In this document: in pieces, positions 43,215 through 53,640 of the stretch
How positions within the stretch are numbered: position 1 is the first letter of the stretch
Layout of the letters: the number at the start of each line of letters is the position of its first letter
From: Corynebacterium sp. J010B-136
Lineage (GTDB): Bacteria > Actinomycetota > Actinomycetes > Mycobacteriales > Mycobacteriaceae
NCBI RefSeq assembly: GCF_002967075.1
Contig: NZ_PUGE01000003.1
Span: 62,001 to 126,000 of the forward strand
Length of the DNA stretch: 64,000 nucleotides
Reading direction: 5' to 3'
Translations under genes and position numbers: made by a program
Notes under the pieces: generated by a model
Told to the model about the DNA's origin: nothing
Databases searched by the model: none
What the model saw: only the letters and a program-made list of their open reading frames with translations

Positions 43215-45686
43215 TTAACCGAAAAACCGGCGCTTTTTCTTCTCCAACGAGCGCGCAGCAGGAGCTTCGCCGGCCGCTTTATCAGGCTCAGCGGTCGAAG
43301 AATCTGCAGGCGAGGAAATGGGAGTCGGGACGATCTTCCATACATGCTCGGCATAGTCCGCAATCGTGCGGTCCGCGGAGAAGCGGCCAGACTCGCAGAT
43401 ATTGATCCAGCACTTGCGCGCCCACGCTAGCTCATCATCGACGTAGTCCTGGGCCATGGCATCGCGGGTGGTGCGGTAATCAGTGAAATCACCGAGCACA
43501 TAGTAGGTATCTTGGGCGTGAATCCCATAGCCATCCAGCAGACCGGAGCGGATATCACCGAAGAGGCCGGCGTTTTCGGAGCCTAAGGTGCCGTCAACAA
43601 GCGCATCGAGCACGCGAGCAAGCCCTGGCACTGAGTTATAAAGCTCGCCCGGGTTGTAGTTCTCTCGCAGACCGGGTAGCTCTTCATTCTTCGCGCCAAA
43701 GATATACGCATTCTCATCGCCCACAGCCTCAACGATTTCGACATTCGCGCCATCCAAAGTGCCCAAGGTCAATGCACCATTCATCATGAACTTCATGTTG
43801 GAAGTACCGGAAGCTTCTTTACCGGCAGTCGAGATCTGCTCAGAAATATCGGCGGCTGGGATGATCTTTTCGGCGGGGGAGACATTGTAGTTTTCTACGA
43901 AGACCACGCGGATGACATCGCGGGTGCGCTCGTCGTTGTTGACGAGCTCAGCGATGGTATTAATCAGCTTGATAATTGCCTTCGCATCCACATATCCTGG
44001 CGCAGCTTTGGCACCGAAGATGAAAGTACGTGGTGGCACTTCTTCGCCGTCCTGGGTGATGCGGAAGTAGAGATCCAGAATGTACAGAGCATTCATCAGC
44101 TGGCGCTTGTACTCATGCAGACGCTTGATTTGCACATCGAAGATGGTATCGGGGTCTACTTCTGCGCCTTGGTGCTGGCTTACCCAGGTGGCAAACTCGA
44201 CCTTGTTGGCGCGTTTGATCTCCCTCAACTCAGCCATGACCGCATCATCATTGGCGTAGGTACGTAGTTTTTGCAGGTCGCCGAGGTCGGTCACCCACGT
44301 GTCAGAGCCGCTCAAGCGGGTAAGCAAATCCGAAAGGCCAGGGTTGCACATCTTCAGCCAACGCCTTGGGGTTACGCCGTTGGTCTTATTGTTGAATTTC
44401 TCCGGCCACAGTTCATGCCACTCGCGCAGGGTCTCCGCCTTGATGATATCCGTGTGCAAAGCAGCAACACCATTGATGGAATATGCCGCATAGGACGCAA
44501 TCCACGCCATGTGCACATGCCCATTGGACACCGGCGCCATGTACTCAATGCGTCCCTGGTCAAGGCCACGTCCAGCCATATCTTCACGGAAGCGACGATC
44601 GATTTCGGCAATCAGCTCCCAGATACGCCAAAACAGTTTCTGGAAGATAGATACTTCCCAGGTCTCTAGTGCTTCAGCCAACGTGGTGTGGTTGGTATAA
44701 GCAAAAGTCTGGGTCACAACTTCCCATGCCTCGTCCCAACCCATGCCGTGCTCATCGAGTAAAATGCGCAATAGCTCAGGGATAGCGAGTACTGGGTGGG
44801 TGTCATTGAGCTGGATGGAATTGAACTTCGCAAACTGCGTTAAGTCATCCCCGTGGTGGCTAATGAACTTGGAAATCATCTCCTGCAGCGAGGCGGAGAC
44901 AAAGAAGTACTGCTGGCGCACGCGCAGTACTTTGCCTTCATAGGTGGTGTCATTGGGATAGAGCACGCGGCAGATATCCATGACTTTTTCGCGCTCGACA
45001 ATCGCTTCGGTAAAGCGCTGGGAATTAAAAGCGTCATAGTCGAACTCAGCGATGGGCTCGGCTTTCCATAAACGCAAGGTGCCTACGTTTTTGGTGTCGT
45101 AGCCCGTAATCGGCATGTCATAGGGGATAGCGCGGACATCCATGTCATCGAAATGCACGCGCCACTGCTCAGATGCGCGGCGGACGATGAAATCATAGCC
45201 ATTTTCCATCCACGCATCCGGCTCTTCCTTTTGGAAACCCTGCTCAAAAGACTGACGGAAAAGCCCGTAGCGGTACAACAGGCCATAGCCGGTGACGGGG
45301 TAGTCGGAGGTTACCGCCGAGTCGAGAAAGCACGCCGCCAAACGCCCCAAACCACCATTGCCGAGGGCAGCATCGGGTTCGGCCTCAAGGACATCGACAA
45401 GTTCGTGGCCGGTATCTTCCATGACCGCCTTGGCCTCATCCACCAATTCAAGGTTGGTGAGGTTATTCAAAAGCGCACGACCTTGCAAGAATTCGGCAGA
45501 AAAATAGTGCTGCTGACGACCCTGAGCATAGGCCTTTTTGGTCTTTTCCCAATCGTCTGCAATTTTTTCCATCACCGCAGAAGACAGCCCGGACCATGCC
45601 TTGCGGTTGGTGGCAGAGACAGGGGAGACACCGGCTGCAGCGCGAATATGCCCCGGTGCAGACTGCGCAAAGTGAGAACTTTTCAT
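43215..45686 (-). CDS. glgP: glycogen phosphorylase
   Basis: 823 residues, GT35 family PLP enzyme that releases glucose 1-phosphate from glycogen or maltodextrin. The PLP lysine lies in AGKEASGTSNMKFMMNGALT followed by LGTLDGANVEIVEAVG; the start of the catalytic core is ALGNGGLGRLAACFLDSAVT. Length fits the family. The C-terminal about 40 residues (TPISSPADSSTAEPDKAAG and a KKKRRF end) look like an added tail. C. glutamicum has two paralogues, one close to pyk, matching this position. Works with GlgX (25385). Confidence 0.96.
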   Translation of the reverse strand: MKSSHFAQSAPGHIRAAAGVSPVSATNRKAWSGLSSAVMEKIADDWEKTKKAYAQGRQQHYFSAEFLQGRALLNNLTNLELVDEAKAVMEDTGHELVDVLEAEPDAALGNGGLGRLAACFLDSAVTSDYPVTGYGLLYRYGLFRQSFEQGFQKEEPDAWMENGYDFIVRRASEQWRVHFDDMDVRAIPYDMPITGYDTKNVGTLRLWKAEPIAEFDYDAFNSQRFTEAIVEREKVMDICRVLYPNDTTYEGKVLRVRQQYFFVSASLQEMISKFISHHGDDLTQFAKFNSIQLNDTHPVLAIPELLRILLDEHGMGWDEAWEVVTQTFAYTNHTTLAEALETWEVSIFQKLFWRIWELIAEIDRRFREDMAGRGLDQGRIEYMAPVSNGHVHMAWIASYAAYSINGVAALHTDIIKAETLREWHELWPEKFNNKTNGVTPRRWLKMCNPGLSDLLTRLSGSDTWVTDLGDLQKLRTYANDDAVMAELREIKRANKVEFATWVSQHQGAEVDPDTIFDVQIKRLHEYKRQLMNALYILDLYFRITQDGEEVPPRTFIFGAKAAPGYVDAKAIIKLINTIAELVNNDERTRDVIRVVFVENYNVSPAEKIIPAADISEQISTAGKEASGTSNMKFMMNGALTLGTLDGANVEIVEAVGDENAYIFGAKNEELPGLRENYNPGELYNSVPGLARVLDALVDGTLGSENAGLFGDIRSGLLDGYGIHAQDTYYVLGDFTDYRTTRDAMAQDYVDDELAWARKCWINICESGRFSADRTIADYAEHVWKIVPTPISSPADSSTAEPDKAAGEAPAARSLEKKKRRFFG

Positions 45687-45738
45687 GAGATGAGTTGTCC
45701 TTAAAGTGAGGCTTCTTAAGAGATAACTCCTTGAAGTC

Positions 45739-45771
45739 TAATTGCTCAGCGCACTTATTGCTGGACAATTA
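45739..45771. repeat. hairpin between the M20 and glgP genes
   Basis: TAATTG (45739-45744) pairs with CAATTA (45766-45771) and CAGC (45747-45750) with GCTG (45760-45763). It lies between two minus-strand genes, 21 bp past the M20 gene stop codon, and could slow or end its transcript or bind a regulator of glgP. Confidence 0.4.
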
Positions 45772-45791
45772 CATCTGAATCGTTTTAGAGC

Positions 45792-47000
45792 TTAGCTCTT
45801 CGCCAAAAAGGTCAGCACCGCGGCAGCACCGGCAGTAGTCGATGCTTCCACGGTTGGATCATAGTCCGGGATGAAGTTGGACTGGTGGTTAACCGGTGGG
45901 CTATCCAAAAGCTCTTCGGGAGTAGAACCAACTAACCAGAAGTAATACGGCACGCCCCAGGCCTGTGGCAGGTAGCAGAAATCCTCGGAAGCGGTTGCTG
46001 GGGTGGCATCGACTACCTTGTCGCCAAAGACGCCGTCGAATACCTCACGGACGGCAAGCGCAGTGGCTGGGTCATTATCGGTGACCTCACCGTGCGCGAA
46101 GTATTCAAAGGTCGGTTTCGCCGGGCTTGCCGATGCCGCACACTCTGCCTCCACCACGCGATGCAAAGCTTCGTACACGCGCTCTGCCAAGGCAGGGTCG
46201 TAGTATCGGGTATTGAGCACGAGCTCAGCTGAATCTGGGATGATGTTATTTTTATCGCCGGAATGTAGCTCGCCGACAGAGATGACGAAGAATTCCCCTG
46301 GAGGCACCTCGCGGCCGACAATCGCTTGCAGGCGCACGACAATCATCGCGGCAATCAAAGTAGGGTCAATGGATTTATCCGGCATTGAGGCATGCGCGGA
46401 GCGTCCCGCGATACGGATGCGGATGGAATCACAGCCCGCCAGAATCGGTCCTGGGGTAGCTTGCACCTGGCCAGCCGGACCTGGCATGACGTGTTGTGCA
46501 AGGCACACATCAGGGCGGGGCAGCTTGTCGATGAGTCCATCGGCAATCATGCGCTTTGCCCCATCGGAAGTTTCTTCTGCTGGTTGGAAAAGCGCGATGA
46601 AAGTGCCAGACCATTGTCCGCGCAGCGAATCAATAACGGCACATGCACCAAGTAGGGCTGTAGCGTGCATATCGTGACCGCAGGCATGCATATTGCCATT
46701 GGTGGAAGCGAAATCCACGCCGGTTTCTTCGGTGATAGGCAAAGCATCAAAATCAGCGCGCATCAACACCGTCGGCCCTTCGGCGTCACTGCGGAAAATT
46801 GCTGCCATGCCAAAGCCACCGATGCCGGTGATCAGCTCACAATCAAACTCGCGCAGCTTTTGCTCAATCTGTGCTGCGGTCCGTTCTTCGTGGTGCGAAA
46901 GCTCAGGATGCTGGTGTAGATCCTCATAAAATTCACGCTGCCATTTCAGGTCCGCAGTGTGTGATTTCAAGATTTCAGAAATATTATTCGGGTGAGGCAT
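45792..47000 (-). CDS. M20-family amidohydrolase (IAA-amino-acid hydrolase/hippuricase-like)
   Basis: 402 residues. HACGHDMHATALLGACAVID holds the metal-binding histidines, LFQPAEETSDGAKRMIADGL the catalytic glutamate pair, and SEDFCYLPQAWGVPYYFWLV a later ligand. The inserted dimerisation domain starts near IRIRIAGRSAHASMPDKSID. The M20D group cleaves N-acyl amino acids or related amides; the substrate cannot be read from sequence. It is divergent from the next small gene, with only 34 bp between start codons. Confidence 0.88.
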   Translation of the reverse strand: MPHPNNISEILKSHTADLKWQREFYEDLHQHPELSHHEERTAAQIEQKLREFDCELITGIGGFGMAAIFRSDAEGPTVLMRADFDALPITEETGVDFASTNGNMHACGHDMHATALLGACAVIDSLRGQWSGTFIALFQPAEETSDGAKRMIADGLIDKLPRPDVCLAQHVMPGPAGQVQATPGPILAGCDSIRIRIAGRSAHASMPDKSIDPTLIAAMIVVRLQAIVGREVPPGEFFVISVGELHSGDKNNIIPDSAELVLNTRYYDPALAERVYEALHRVVEAECAASASPAKPTFEYFAHGEVTDNDPATALAVREVFDGVFGDKVVDATPATASEDFCYLPQAWGVPYYFWLVGSTPEELLDSPPVNHQSNFIPDYDPTVEASTTAGAAAVLTFLAKS

Positions 47001-47021
47001 GATCGATCTTTTTGCTTAGGG

Positions 47022-47027
47022 TACGCT
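47022..47027 (+). promoter_or_regulatory. -10 box of the 47035 gene, leaderless type
   Basis: TACGCT exactly 7 nt before the ATG at 47035. It lies in a 34-bp divergent gap, so this promoter overlaps the N-terminal coding region of the M20 gene in its -35 part. Confidence 0.35.
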
Positions 47028-47034
47028 TACTTTT

Positions 47035-47433
47035 ATGTCACGTATTCAGTTTGATGTTTTAGTCCCACATGCTCAGTCGAAGCAGGTCGGTGAAGTGTTT
47101 GAAGAAGCTCTAAAGCGCCTGGTAACAGCACAGCGCATCGACTCCGCAGAGGTAAATATTAACGATACCCCACGTCTGCCTGAGGGTATGGAAGAACAAC
47201 TGCGCCAAACCTACCGCGATGAACACGATGGCCATGACCTCGAAGACGCAGGCGTCTACCGCTACCTCATCAAGCTTGAAGGCGTTAAAGGCTCCCTGAA
47301 TGAGCTTGGCATGGTGCTTGGCCGCTTGCTCACCCCTCACGCTGTACTGCCGAAGGACTGGGTATTGCTGGAAGATGAAAAGGCACATGAATTGCCTGCC
47401 ATCTTCCCGTGGGCGTTGGCGGTTAGCCGCTAG
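47035..47433 (+). CDS. conserved small cytoplasmic protein, unknown function
   Basis: 132 residues without signal or membrane helices. It contains RIQFDVLVPHAQSKQVGEVF, a charged centre (RQTYRDEHDGHDLEDAG) and ELGMVLGRLLTPHAVLPKDW. No family recognised. It is convergent with the glycerate kinase gene, and a hairpin spans both stop codons. Confidence 0.72.
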   Translation: MSRIQFDVLVPHAQSKQVGEVFEEALKRLVTAQRIDSAEVNINDTPRLPEGMEEQLRQTYRDEHDGHDLEDAGVYRYLIKLEGVKGSLNELGMVLGRLLTPHAVLPKDWVLLEDEKAHELPAIFPWALAVSR

Positions 47434-47460
47434 CGGTGAGCCGCTAAAGCGTTCACCGCT
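47432..47460. terminator. hairpin spanning both stop codons of convergent genes
   Basis: AGCGGTGA (47432-47439) pairs with TCACCGCT (47453-47460). The left arm starts in the stop codon of the 47035 gene and the right arm overlaps the stop of the glycerate kinase gene. Without T-runs its terminator strength is uncertain. Confidence 0.45.
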
Positions 47461-48586
47461 AAGTGAGGGAAGCGGAGAACTTTTCGGCGATTGCACGGCC
47501 AGCTTCTTTGAGCTGCTCGTGCATCGTGCCCTGCTGCGAAAGCTGCGCGGACAGCGCACCTTTAGGTTCCGGAGAATCCATCCGGCCGGCCACAATCGCC
47601 AAAGTGGCATCAGCATCCTCCGCGATTTCCGCGATGGTGCCCACGACCTTACCGGTCAACGACTGCTCATCAAAAGCGCCCTCGCCAGTAATGATGAGAG
47701 CTGGCTGGTTGGACGCCTTGGCATCGGCAAGCAAACTGCGAAGACCGAGCACATCTGCCACGTGGTGCGCGCCGAGCTCCAGTGAAATATTGCTCTCGGA
47801 GCCATAAAGCAGGGACGACAGCCAAGTCAGCCCGACCGGAATGGATCCTGCGGCACCAAAACCTTCGCGCTCGACGTCGATGCCCGTGACCTCACACAAT
47901 TTCATCAAGGCGCCGGTAAGCAGTGGGATATCCTCCGCCGAAGCGCCTTTTTGTTGGCCATACATGCTCGCTGCGTGAAGCGGTGGGCACGTGGTATCTG
48001 CCAACAGGGTGTATTTTAAGGCCGCGGCCTTGATATTAAGCTGCGCGGTGTCAATCGCATCGAGTACTACTAGCGGCGCGCCACCTTTCGGCAAAGGCAG
48101 CCCGCGCTCATCAAGCGGGGCACCGCCTAAAGCAGTGATGATTCCCATACCGCCATCGACGGTGGCTGAGCCGCCAAGACCTAACACGATATGTTTTGCG
48201 CCGCGGGTTTCAGCATCCGCGATCAAAACCCCAGTGCCGTAGGTATCTGCGTGACGGACGTCCAAGTCATCTTCAACCGCCGGCAGACCTGATGCTGCTG
48301 CGACATCAATATAGGCGGTATCGCCGTGCAAGAAATAGTGTGCCGTGGTGAGCCTTCCGCGAGCATCAGTGGTGGGAAGTTCGATTTTTTCCACCCCGGG
48401 CCCAGATTGAGCCGCAGCTAAAGTCTGCGCAATGACTTCTGCGGTTCCTTCTCCGCCATCGGCCATAGGAATTTGTTTAACCGTAGCCTGAGGAAAAATC
48501 TCCGCTACGCCTTGGGCAATGCCGCGTGCGACCTCCGCAGCCGTGGCGGTGGACTTGAATGAGTCAGGGGCGATGACAATGAGCAT
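47459..48586 (-). CDS. glxK: glycerate kinase
   Basis: 375 residues of the GlxK/GckA glycerate 2-kinase type that phosphorylates D-glycerate. The start VIAPDSFKSTATAAEVARGI, PMADGGEGTAEVI, GLGGSATVDGGMGIITALGG and LIITGEGAFDEQSLTGKVVG are the conserved blocks. TATAAT lies exactly 7 nt before the ATG, a consensus -10 box with a leaderless layout. It could serve glyoxylate or glycerate use; gene context does not tell. Confidence 0.92.
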   Translation of the reverse strand: MLIVIAPDSFKSTATAAEVARGIAQGVAEIFPQATVKQIPMADGGEGTAEVIAQTLAAAQSGPGVEKIELPTTDARGRLTTAHYFLHGDTAYIDVAAASGLPAVEDDLDVRHADTYGTGVLIADAETRGAKHIVLGLGGSATVDGGMGIITALGGAPLDERGLPLPKGGAPLVVLDAIDTAQLNIKAAALKYTLLADTTCPPLHAASMYGQQKGASAEDIPLLTGALMKLCEVTGIDVEREGFGAAGSIPVGLTWLSSLLYGSESNISLELGAHHVADVLGLRSLLADAKASNQPALIITGEGAFDEQSLTGKVVGTIAEIAEDADATLAIVAGRMDSPEPKGALSAQLSQQGTMHEQLKEAGRAIAEKFSASLT

Positions 48587-48593
48587 GCCCCTG

Positions 48594-48599
48594 ATTATA
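48594..48599 (-). promoter_or_regulatory. consensus -10 box TATAAT of glxK, leaderless type
   Basis: TATAAT on the minus strand exactly 7 nt before the ATG at 48586, with no Shine-Dalgarno sequence. Confidence 0.55.
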
Positions 48600-48675
48600 A
48601 CTGTTGGTTTGCATGTCCAAATATGCCCACTTACCTTTGCTGCTTGCGATATTGGTCATCCAATAGGTAAATTAG

Positions 48676-48695
48676 TTTCTATCAACCGATATAAA
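48676..48695. promoter_or_regulatory. candidate AmtR site upstream of gdhA
   Basis: TTTCTAT-CAACCG-ATATAAA resembles the reported AmtR motif tttCTATN6AtAGat/aA of C. glutamicum, with one mismatch in the right half. AmtR represses nitrogen-control genes, and gdh is a known member of that regulon in C. glutamicum. Confidence 0.45.
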
Positions 48696-48716
48696 CCTGT
48701 TGTCAGTTGCCTGTAG

Positions 48717-50111
<1,395 letters not shown>

Positions 50112-50136
50112 GCTCAGTCCTGCATAAACCCTCCTC

Positions 50137-50177
50137 AACCCACCGAAGGAAGCGCCCCATGCTTCTTCCGGTGGGTT
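50137..50177 (+). terminator. terminator after gdhA
   Basis: AACCCACCG (50137-) pairs with CGGTGGGTT (to 50177), continuing with AGGAAGC/GCTTCTT-type pairs around a GCCCCAT loop, then TTTG. It lies 25 bp after the gdhA stop codon. Confidence 0.8.
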
Positions 50178-50213
50178 TTGGCGTGGGAGATGAACCTGAA
50201 GTTTAACTTTATA

Positions 50214-50219
50214 TATACT
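50214..50219 (+). promoter_or_regulatory. -10 box of the sepIVA gene
   Basis: TATACT 8 nt before the ATG at 50228; there is no Shine-Dalgarno sequence. It disfavours the in-frame TTG at 50219, which would overlap the box. Confidence 0.45.
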
Positions 50220-50227
50220 TGGCTCCC

Positions 50228-50929
50228 ATGTACCGCGTATTTGAAAGCATGGATCAGCTGGTCAATCACCTCGAGCAGGCCATGGGTGTTCCCATGACCT
50301 CCAATTGCATGGTGCCGCGAAATGAAATGTTGGCGCTACTTGATGAAATGCGTAATGCCATTCCTGTGGAGTTGGATGACGCACAAGACGTTTTAGATAA
50401 CCAAGACGAAATTATCCGCAGCGCAGAAGAACGCGCTTCTCAGACCATTGCGGATGCTGAGGCTCAGGCCGATGACACTATCGGTCGCGCCGAAGCCGAT
50501 TCGCAGGCGATGATTGATGACGCCAATCACCGCGCAACTACCGCTATCGGACAGGCGCAAGATCAGGCTGCAAGCATCGTTGAAAGTGCTCGCGCCGAGG
50601 CTGAACGCACCGTTGCTAAGGGCAATGAATCTTATGAGCGCGCAGTATCAGAAGGGCACGCTGAGCAAGAGCGCTTGGTCTCTGAATCGGAAGTAGTACG
50701 CCGCGCCAATGAGGAAGCTAATCGCATTGTCGATACCGCTCACGCAGAGTCCAGCCGACTGCGCTCTGAGTGCGATGAATTTGTAGATTCCAAGCTGGGT
50801 GAATTTGAAGAATCACTGACGGGTATTCTGCGCACCATCAATTCAGACCGTGCAGCACTTCGTCGTGGTGCAGGAGCTTCCGGAAACCGCTCTACTCGCG
50901 GTGGATATTCTTCCTACGAGCGAGACTAG
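50228..50929 (+). CDS. sepIVA: DivIVA-domain septation protein, SepIVA-like
   Basis: About 233 residues from the ATG at 50228. The N-terminus (MYRVFESMDQLVNHLEQA) and a long coiled-coil (IIRSAEERASQTIADAEAQA through about residue 200) rich in Ala, Glu and Arg match DivIVA-related proteins. In M. tuberculosis the gene before the yceD-rnc-fpg set is Rv2927c, SepIVA, a septation factor; the same order here supports that assignment. It ends with a short basic Ser/Arg-rich tail. Expected at division sites or poles. Confidence 0.82.
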   Translation: MYRVFESMDQLVNHLEQAMGVPMTSNCMVPRNEMLALLDEMRNAIPVELDDAQDVLDNQDEIIRSAEERASQTIADAEAQADDTIGRAEADSQAMIDDANHRATTAIGQAQDQAASIVESARAEAERTVAKGNESYERAVSEGHAEQERLVSESEVVRRANEEANRIVDTAHAESSRLRSECDEFVDSKLGEFEESLTGILRTINSDRAALRRGAGASGNRSTRGGYSSYERD

Positions 50930-51489
50930 TAAGACGTTGATTTCGCAGATGCGCTAAGCGCTGCTGAAATCACGGCAGCCACCAAGCCTGGGCCGGCAAG
51001 GATCGGCCAGGTGGCAAGAACCGTGCCCAACTGTTGGAGTGGATTGAGTGATCCGTCAATCAATGTCATCAGCGCTGTTCCCGCGCTGATGATGCCTCCA
51101 ATGACCGCGACACTTAAAACTACAGCTCCTGCCGTGTTGCGTGCATAAAACGTGATTGCCGCTGCAGATAAGGAAAAGGCCAAAGCGATAATCATTATCG
51201 CGATGTCATAAGGCAAGGGAAAGAGCATGAGCACGAATATGCACACCCCTGCGATGACCGACCTGCGCATGACACCCTTGCGAGTGATGCCATAGTTGTT
51301 AATGGCCTGGCGGAATTTGCGCCGAGAGATCTGCTCACACACAAAACTGACGATGATCAGGATTGCCGCAGGCAGCAGCGACCCATAAATCAGCGGCGCC
51401 ACACTTGAATCAAGACCATTCATGTTTAGCCATACTAGGACTAAAGTTGCGCAAAAATAAAGCTCAAAACCCTCATTTTGCCTGTACAT
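50926..51489 (-). CDS. membrane protein, unknown function
   Basis: 187 residues. Six hydrophobic stretches (for example LIYGSLLPAAILIIVSFVC, VIAGVCIFVLMLFPLPYDIA, IMIIALAFSLSAAAITFYA, AVVLSVAVIGGIISAGTALM). AGGAGG lies 12 nt before the ATG at 51489; an ATG at 51423 is an alternative. Its 3' end overlaps the sepIVA stop codon region by 4 bp, and it interrupts the sepIVA-yceD order on the opposite strand. Not recognised. Confidence 0.6.
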   Translation of the reverse strand: MYRQNEGFELYFCATLVLVWLNMNGLDSSVAPLIYGSLLPAAILIIVSFVCEQISRRKFRQAINNYGITRKGVMRRSVIAGVCIFVLMLFPLPYDIAIMIIALAFSLSAAAITFYARNTAGAVVLSVAVIGGIISAGTALMTLIDGSLNPLQQLGTVLATWPILAGPGLVAAVISAALSASAKSTSY

Positions 51490-51549
51490 AGGGCATTGTG
51501 ACCTCCTAGACAGGTGAAGTACAGAATCCAGGGTAGGCTTAAGGATGTT

Positions 51550-52065
51550 ATGAACTCACCACTGAAATTCAATGTGGCACAACTTTTGCGTGCCAATACG
51601 TTTGAACAACGCGAACAAACCGGCCCGGCACCAGAGCGCATTGGCTTAGAAATGATTGCCATCCCCAAGGGCAGCGAAATCACCGTGGAGGCAGATTTCA
51701 CTCCATTAGGTGAAGGTCTTATGGTTGACGCCCGCATCACCGGCACTTTAGAGGGCGAATGTGCGCGTTGCTTGCAGCCTTTGCAGCGTCCGTTGGATCT
51801 CAAGGTCAGCCAGGTCTTTGCAATTAGTGAGGATTTCATCAGCGGCGATCCTGCTGAAGAAGGCGAAGACGTTCCAGCTGTAGTCGGTGAGGAAATCGAT
51901 TTGCTGCAAACAGTCATTGATGAAGCAGGCATGGTTCTTCCTTTTGCGCCGACGTGCGAAAATGGCTGCGATATCACAACTCCTGAGGGTGTTGAGGTGG
52001 GAACTTCAGGCGAGGAAGAAGAGCACGTAGATCCACGTTGGTCTGGGCTGGAGAAGTTCTTGTGA
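51550..52065 (+). CDS. YceD/DUF177-family protein
   Basis: 171 residues from the ATG at 51550 (MNSPLKFNVAQLL); a GTG at 51514 would extend it, but AAGGA lies 4 nt before the ATG. GECARCLQPLQRPLDLKVSQ contains the family CxxC motif, with two further cysteines in APTCENGCD. YceD proteins sit with rpmF or rnc and are linked to ribosomal RNA or large-subunit biogenesis. rnc follows with a GTGA overlap, so these genes are coupled. Confidence 0.88.
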   Translation: MNSPLKFNVAQLLRANTFEQREQTGPAPERIGLEMIAIPKGSEITVEADFTPLGEGLMVDARITGTLEGECARCLQPLQRPLDLKVSQVFAISEDFISGDPAEEGEDVPAVVGEEIDLLQTVIDEAGMVLPFAPTCENGCDITTPEGVEVGTSGEEEEHVDPRWSGLEKFL

Positions 52066-52796
52066 GCCGGAAGAAGAAAATCAGCGGCGAGCAGGCACTA
52101 GAAGAAGCTTTCGCGGCGATTGATACCGCGCCGCTGCTGGCGAGCTTGGATGTAGAACTTGATGAATCTTTCTTGCGTTTGGCGTTAACCCACCGGTCTT
52201 TTGCCAACGAGCATGGGCATCTTCCTAATAACGAGCGCCTGGAGTTTTTGGGTGACGCGGTGTTAGGTCTGTCGATTGCTGCGCGCTTGTATGAGAAATA
52301 CCCGACGCGCCCTGAATCGGATATTTCTAAGATGCGCGCCTCAATCGTGTCGCGCTTTGGGCTCGCCGATATTGCACGCGAGATGGGCTTGGGTGCTTTC
52401 ATCTTGTTGGGTAAAGGCGAAGCCAACTCCAACGGTCGCGATAAAGATTCCATCCTGGCAGATACCACCGAGGCACTTTTCGGCGCCATCTATCTGCAGC
52501 ATGGTTTCGAGACCGCACGCCGAGTTATCTTGGCGCTATTTGCGGAAAAGGTCGACGCAGCCGTATCAACCCGCAACCACATGGACTGGAAGACTAGCCT
52601 GCAGGAGCTGTGCGCGGAACGGAAACTGCCCACGCCAGAGTATTCTGCAACCTCGACTGGTCCAGAACACAACCAGGTATTTACTGCCCAAGTTCATGTT
52701 GATGGGCAATTGCTGGGTGAAGGCGTTGGTCCTAATAAAAAGCAGGCCGAACAACAGGCTGCTGAAAAGGCCACTCTTATTATCCGCGTGAAGTAA
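52062..52796 (+). CDS. rnc: ribonuclease III
   Basis: 244 residues from the GTG at 52062, which overlaps the yceD stop by 4 bp (GTGA) and has GGAGAAG 5-6 nt upstream. The nuclease domain has the signature NERLEFLGDAVLGLSIAARL with catalytic Glu/Asp residues, and LADTTEALFGAIYLQHGFET as the second acidic block. The C-terminal double-stranded RNA-binding domain is DWKTSLQELCAERKLPTPEY to the end (GPNKKQAEQQAAEKA). It processes rRNA and other double-stranded RNA. Confidence 0.95.
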   Translation: MSRKKKISGEQALEEAFAAIDTAPLLASLDVELDESFLRLALTHRSFANEHGHLPNNERLEFLGDAVLGLSIAARLYEKYPTRPESDISKMRASIVSRFGLADIAREMGLGAFILLGKGEANSNGRDKDSILADTTEALFGAIYLQHGFETARRVILALFAEKVDAAVSTRNHMDWKTSLQELCAERKLPTPEYSATSTGPEHNQVFTAQVHVDGQLLGEGVGPNKKQAEQQAAEKATLIIRVK

Positions 52797-52827
52797 AAAG
52801 CTGAAGTAAAAATGCGGAGTAAATTTT

Positions 52828-53640
52828 ATGCCTGAGTTACCTGAGGTAGAAGTCGTTCGCCGGGGTCTTGAACCGCACATCGTCGGACACACTTTTGATT
52901 CCGTCGACGTGCTGCACCCGCGCGCGAATAGGGGACAAGATGCCCCTTTAGATGCGATACTGCGCAACCGCCTTGTCAGCGGCATTGAACGTCGTGGCAA
53001 GTATCTGTGGTGTCAATTAGACGGCAACACCGACCGTGAAGATGATGTGCTCTTTGTGCATCTTGGAATGTCGGGTCAGCTCCGCATTGGGCATACCGAT
53101 TCCAAGCACGTGCGTATTCGTGCGCATTTAAGCGATGGCGTTGATTTAAGCTTCATTGACCAACGCACATTTGGCTACTGGTTAGTAGCTCCTTTAGCCA
53201 AAATTGACCACATCGGCCAGGACCCGCTCAGCCCGGCTTTTGACATCGTGGCTGCCGCCCGCAAACTTCGGACTAAGAGGACACACGTAAAAACCGCGCT
53301 GTTGGATCAAACAATAGCTTCTGGAATTGGCAATATTTATGCCGATGAAGCGCTCTGGCGCGCGAAAGTATCGCCACTGCGCAAAGCTAATAAGCTACTG
53401 CAACGCGAAGCTATCGCGATTTATGAAGCTGCAGCGAAAGTAATGACAGAAGCCCTAGCGCAGGGTGGTACCAGTTTTGATGCGCTTTATGTCAACGTCA
53501 ACGGTGAATCTGGCTACTTCTCCCGTTCTTTGCATGCCTATGGGCGTGCCGATGAACCCTGCGATCGGTGCGGCACAGCATTGAATCGCGTGGTTCTTAA
53601 TGCGCGCTCGTCTCATTTCTGCCCGCAGTGCCAACGCTAG
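52828..53640 (+). CDS. mutM: formamidopyrimidine-DNA glycosylase
   Basis: 270 residues; removes 8-oxoguanine and formamidopyrimidines. The mature N-terminus PELPEVEVVRRGLEPHIVG has the catalytic Pro after Met and Glu3; GIGNIYADEALWRAKVSPLR is the H2TH region, and the C-terminal zinc finger is CDRCGTALNRVVLNARSSHF CPQC with four cysteines. GGAG precedes the ATG. This is the last gene of the sepIVA-yceD-rnc-mutM set. Confidence 0.96.
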   Translation: MPELPEVEVVRRGLEPHIVGHTFDSVDVLHPRANRGQDAPLDAILRNRLVSGIERRGKYLWCQLDGNTDREDDVLFVHLGMSGQLRIGHTDSKHVRIRAHLSDGVDLSFIDQRTFGYWLVAPLAKIDHIGQDPLSPAFDIVAAARKLRTKRTHVKTALLDQTIASGIGNIYADEALWRAKVSPLRKANKLLQREAIAIYEAAAKVMTEALAQGGTSFDALYVNVNGESGYFSRSLHAYGRADEPCDRCGTALNRVVLNARSSHFCPQCQR

